Origin: Phytohabitans sp052068095
GTDB lineage: Bacteria > Actinomycetota > Actinomycetes > Mycobacteriales > Micromonosporaceae
NCBI RefSeq assembly: GCF_052068095.1
Contig: NZ_JBQHDG010000029.1
Coordinates: 71,440-135,439 of the forward strand
Length of the DNA stretch: 64,000 bases
Direction: 5' to 3'
Shown: piece by piece, positions 62,600 to 64,000 of the stretch
Layout of the letters: each line of letters begins with the position of its first letter
Position numbering within the stretch: the first letter of the stretch is position 1
Notes under the pieces: generated by a model
The model's database searches: none
Told to the model about the DNA's origin: nothing
The model's input: only the letters and a program-made list of their open reading frames with translations
Made by a program: the position numbers and the translations under genes

Positions 62600-62914
62600 G
62601 TGGGCGTGGAGGCACTCGGGCGGATCGGGAAAGCCACCGTCGACGTGCTCGGGGTGCTGCTCGACAGCGACGGGCCACGCTGGGGGTTGGAGATCATCAA
62701 GCTGACCGGGCGGCCGTCCGGGAGTGTGTACCCGTTGCTGGAGCGCCTGGAGCGGGCCGGCTGGGTGACCTCGCACTGGGACGACGACAGTGACCGGCGG
62801 GGGCCGCGCCGCCGGATGTACGTGCTGACCGCCGAAGGCGCCACCGAGGCCCGCCGGGTGCGTGCCCGCGCCGCCGCAAAGCCTGGGTGGCGGCCGGCCG
62901 CCGCACCGTCATGA
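62600..62914 (+). CDS. PadR-family transcriptional regulator
   Basis: 104 residues, GTG start (another GTG two codons on). The winged helix shows V-L-G-V-L-L-D-S-D-G-P-R-W-G-L-E-I, S-G-S-V-Y-P-L-L-E-R-L and Y-V-L-T-A-E-G. The small CTAC-ATAG-GTAG palindrome immediately upstream (about 62584-62595) may be its own site. It overlaps the following membrane gene by four bases, a common pairing. Confidence 0.88.
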   Translation: MGVEALGRIGKATVDVLGVLLDSDGPRWGLEIIKLTGRPSGSVYPLLERLERAGWVTSHWDDDSDRRGPRRRMYVLTAEGATEARRVRARAAAKPGWRPAAAPS

Positions 62915-63237
62915 GGGCCGCGCTCCTCGTCGTGCGCTGGGCGGCCGCCCTGCTGCCCGACCCCGAGCGGCGGGCCCGCTATCGCGAGCAGTGGGAGGCC
63001 GACGTGCGGGGCGCGGCCGACCTCGACATGTCACCGCTCCGGGTGGCGCTGGGAGCCGCCAGCGCCGCTGGACGCATTACCGCTATCAGCTCGAAAGGAA
63101 CCCGCATGCTACCTATCGGTCCCCTGGCCCTCGCGATGCGCCTCGTCGGCGGTGACGTCCGCCGCCGGGCGGCGGCGCTGGCCGCGCTGTCCACCCTCAC
63201 CCTGCTCGGCGGCATCCTCCTGCTGGTCACCGGCTGA
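62911..63237 (+). CDS. Membrane protein coupled to the PadR regulator
   Basis: 108 residues from the ATG overlapping the PadR stop. The N-terminal W-A-A-A-L-L-P-D-P-E-R-R-A-R-Y-R-E-Q-W is a motif of small proteins found next to PadR genes. One helix at the C-terminus (L-S-T-L-T-L-L-G-G-I-L-L-L-V). Probably an accessory or target of the regulator, function unknown. The stop is in the first unit of a tandem repeat. Confidence 0.7.
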   Translation: MRAALLVVRWAAALLPDPERRARYREQWEADVRGAADLDMSPLRVALGAASAAGRITAISSKGTRMLPIGPLALAMRLVGGDVRRRAAALAALSTLTLLGGILLLVTG

Positions 63238-63316
63238 GCGAAAGCCCGGTCACCGGCTCAGCGAAAGCCTGGTCACCAGTTGAGCGAAAGCCTGGTCACC
63301 GGCTCAGCGAGGCCCG
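63226..63316. repeat. Four tandem copies of a 23-bp unit
   Basis: Units start at 63226, 63249, 63272 and 63295, each beginning GTCACC and containing GAGCGAAAGCC or a variant; the last is shorter and diverged. The first unit includes the stop of the membrane gene. Located between convergent genes. Confidence 0.8.
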
Positions 63317-63385
63317 GTGACCAGCTCGGCGACGACGAAAGCGTGACCGTGCCGGCGGGTCGGCAAACCCGCCGGCGCGGCGGAC

Positions 63386-64000
63386 TCAGGCGGTGACCGC
63401 GGTCTTGAGGTCGTCGGCGCGGTCGGTGCGCTCCCAGGTCAGCTCGGGCAGCTCGCGGCCGAAGTGGCCGTAGGCGGCGGTCTGCCGGTAGATCGGCCGC
63501 AGCAGGTCCAGATCCCGGATGATCGCGGCCGGACGCAGGTCGAACACCTCGCTGATCGCCTTCTCGATCCGGTCGACCGGCACGGCCTCGGTGCCGAACG
63601 TCTCCACGAACAGACTCACCGGGTGCGCCTTGCCGATCGCGTACGCGACCTGCGTCTCGACCCGCTCGGCCAGACCCGCGGCGACAACGTTCTTGGCCAC
63701 CCACCGCATCGCATACGCCGCGGAACGGTCCACCTTGGACGGATCCTTACCCGAGAACGCGCCACCACCGTGCCGGGCGTAACCACCATAGGTGTCCACG
63801 ATGATCTTCCGACCGGTCAGACCCGCATCACCCATCGGACCACCGATCTCGAACCGGCCGGTCGGGTTCACCAACAACCGGTAACCCTCGGTCTCCAAGC
63901 CCAGCCCCTCCAACTCCGGGGCGATCACGTGCTCACGCACATCCGGGGTCAGCAGCGACTCCAGCGAAATGTCCGCCGCGTGCTGGCTGGAGACCACCAC
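63386..64000 (-). CDS. metK: S-adenosylmethionine synthetase, C-terminal part (cut by window end)
   Basis: 204 residues of the 3' end are visible. Signature motifs are present: the hexapeptide-like G-G-G-A-F-S-G-K-D, V-D-R-S-A-A-Y, D-T-Y-G-G and N-P-T-G-R-F-E-I-G-G-P. The enzyme makes SAM from methionine and ATP. The first half lies outside the window. Confidence 0.97.
   Translation of the reverse strand: MVVSSQHAADISLESLLTPDVREHVIAPELEGLGLETEGYRLLVNPTGRFEIGGPMGDAGLTGRKIIVDTYGGYARHGGGAFSGKDPSKVDRSAAYAMRWVAKNVVAAGLAERVETQVAYAIGKAHPVSLFVETFGTEAVPVDRIEKAISEVFDLRPAAIIRDLDLLRPIYRQTAAYGHFGRELPELTWERTDRADDLKTAVTA

Noticed and set aside
63226..63316. CRISPR array
   Set aside because: The 23-bp units are directly adjacent with no spacers, and there are no cas genes. 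No other candidate array was seen.

Overview
High-GC DNA with many GTG starts, short-spaced operons and a strong third-position GC bias. Gene content (MoxR/DUF58/transglutaminase cluster, CBM2-GH48 cellulase, CebR-type operators, Ser/Thr kinase, F420-type oxidoreductase, SARP remnant) points to a filamentous actinobacterium. A member of the Micromonosporaceae is my best guess, by inference only. No 16S gene or species marker is present; metK at the right edge is cut by the window end.

Layout. (1) 42-9620: a polysaccharide-utilisation locus on the minus strand (pyruvyl-transferase-family protein, two LplB/LplC-type permeases, a large lipoprotein binding protein, a secreted heparinase II/III-type lyase), divergent from a LacI-family regulator. 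(2) 9621-23684: a decayed accessory region ending at a tRNA-Leu(GAG). It holds three serine-recombinase remnants, one tyrosine-recombinase remnant, IS5-type transposase pieces, a frameshifted SARP/NB-ARC regulator, nSTAND and TetR fragments and a methyltransferase broken by several frameshifts. A few apparently intact genes remain (secreted S1 protease, zinc alcohol dehydrogenase, hypotheticals). (3) 23917-33559: a tight conserved cluster of RidA, a TPR/FN3 membrane protein, a large FN3 protein, MoxR ATPase, DUF58 and a transglutaminase-fold membrane protein lacking the usual Cys and His, then a DUF3159 protein behind an iron-box-like site. (4) 33560-53343: mixed chromosome with a caspase-WD40/EACC1-like pair, small enzymes, an ABC exporter divergent from a two-component system, clpP, an LLM oxidoreductase and a membrane-anchored STAND-like NTPase with helical repeats. 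Its intergenic gaps are filled by a family of modular repeats bounded by CTAG. (5) 53414-59241: a cellulose-degradation region with CBM2-GH48 cellulase and GH1 beta-glucosidase, divergent and sharing CebR/CelR-type operators. A structured stretch closing with a terminator-like hairpin lies between them, and six hairpins lie downstream of the cellulase. (6) 59244-64000: phosphotransferase, Ser/Thr kinase, small membrane protein, more CTAG-bounded repeats, a PadR regulator with a membrane partner, and the 3' part of metK.

The most unusual material is the CTAG-bounded repeat family: at least eight large blocks and two 61-bp palindromic ones between 33 and 63 kb. Several sit directly at gene stop codons, and a related module appears to encode the N-terminus of a response regulator. 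The caspase/EACC1-like pair and the STAND-like protein are candidate conflict or signalling systems.
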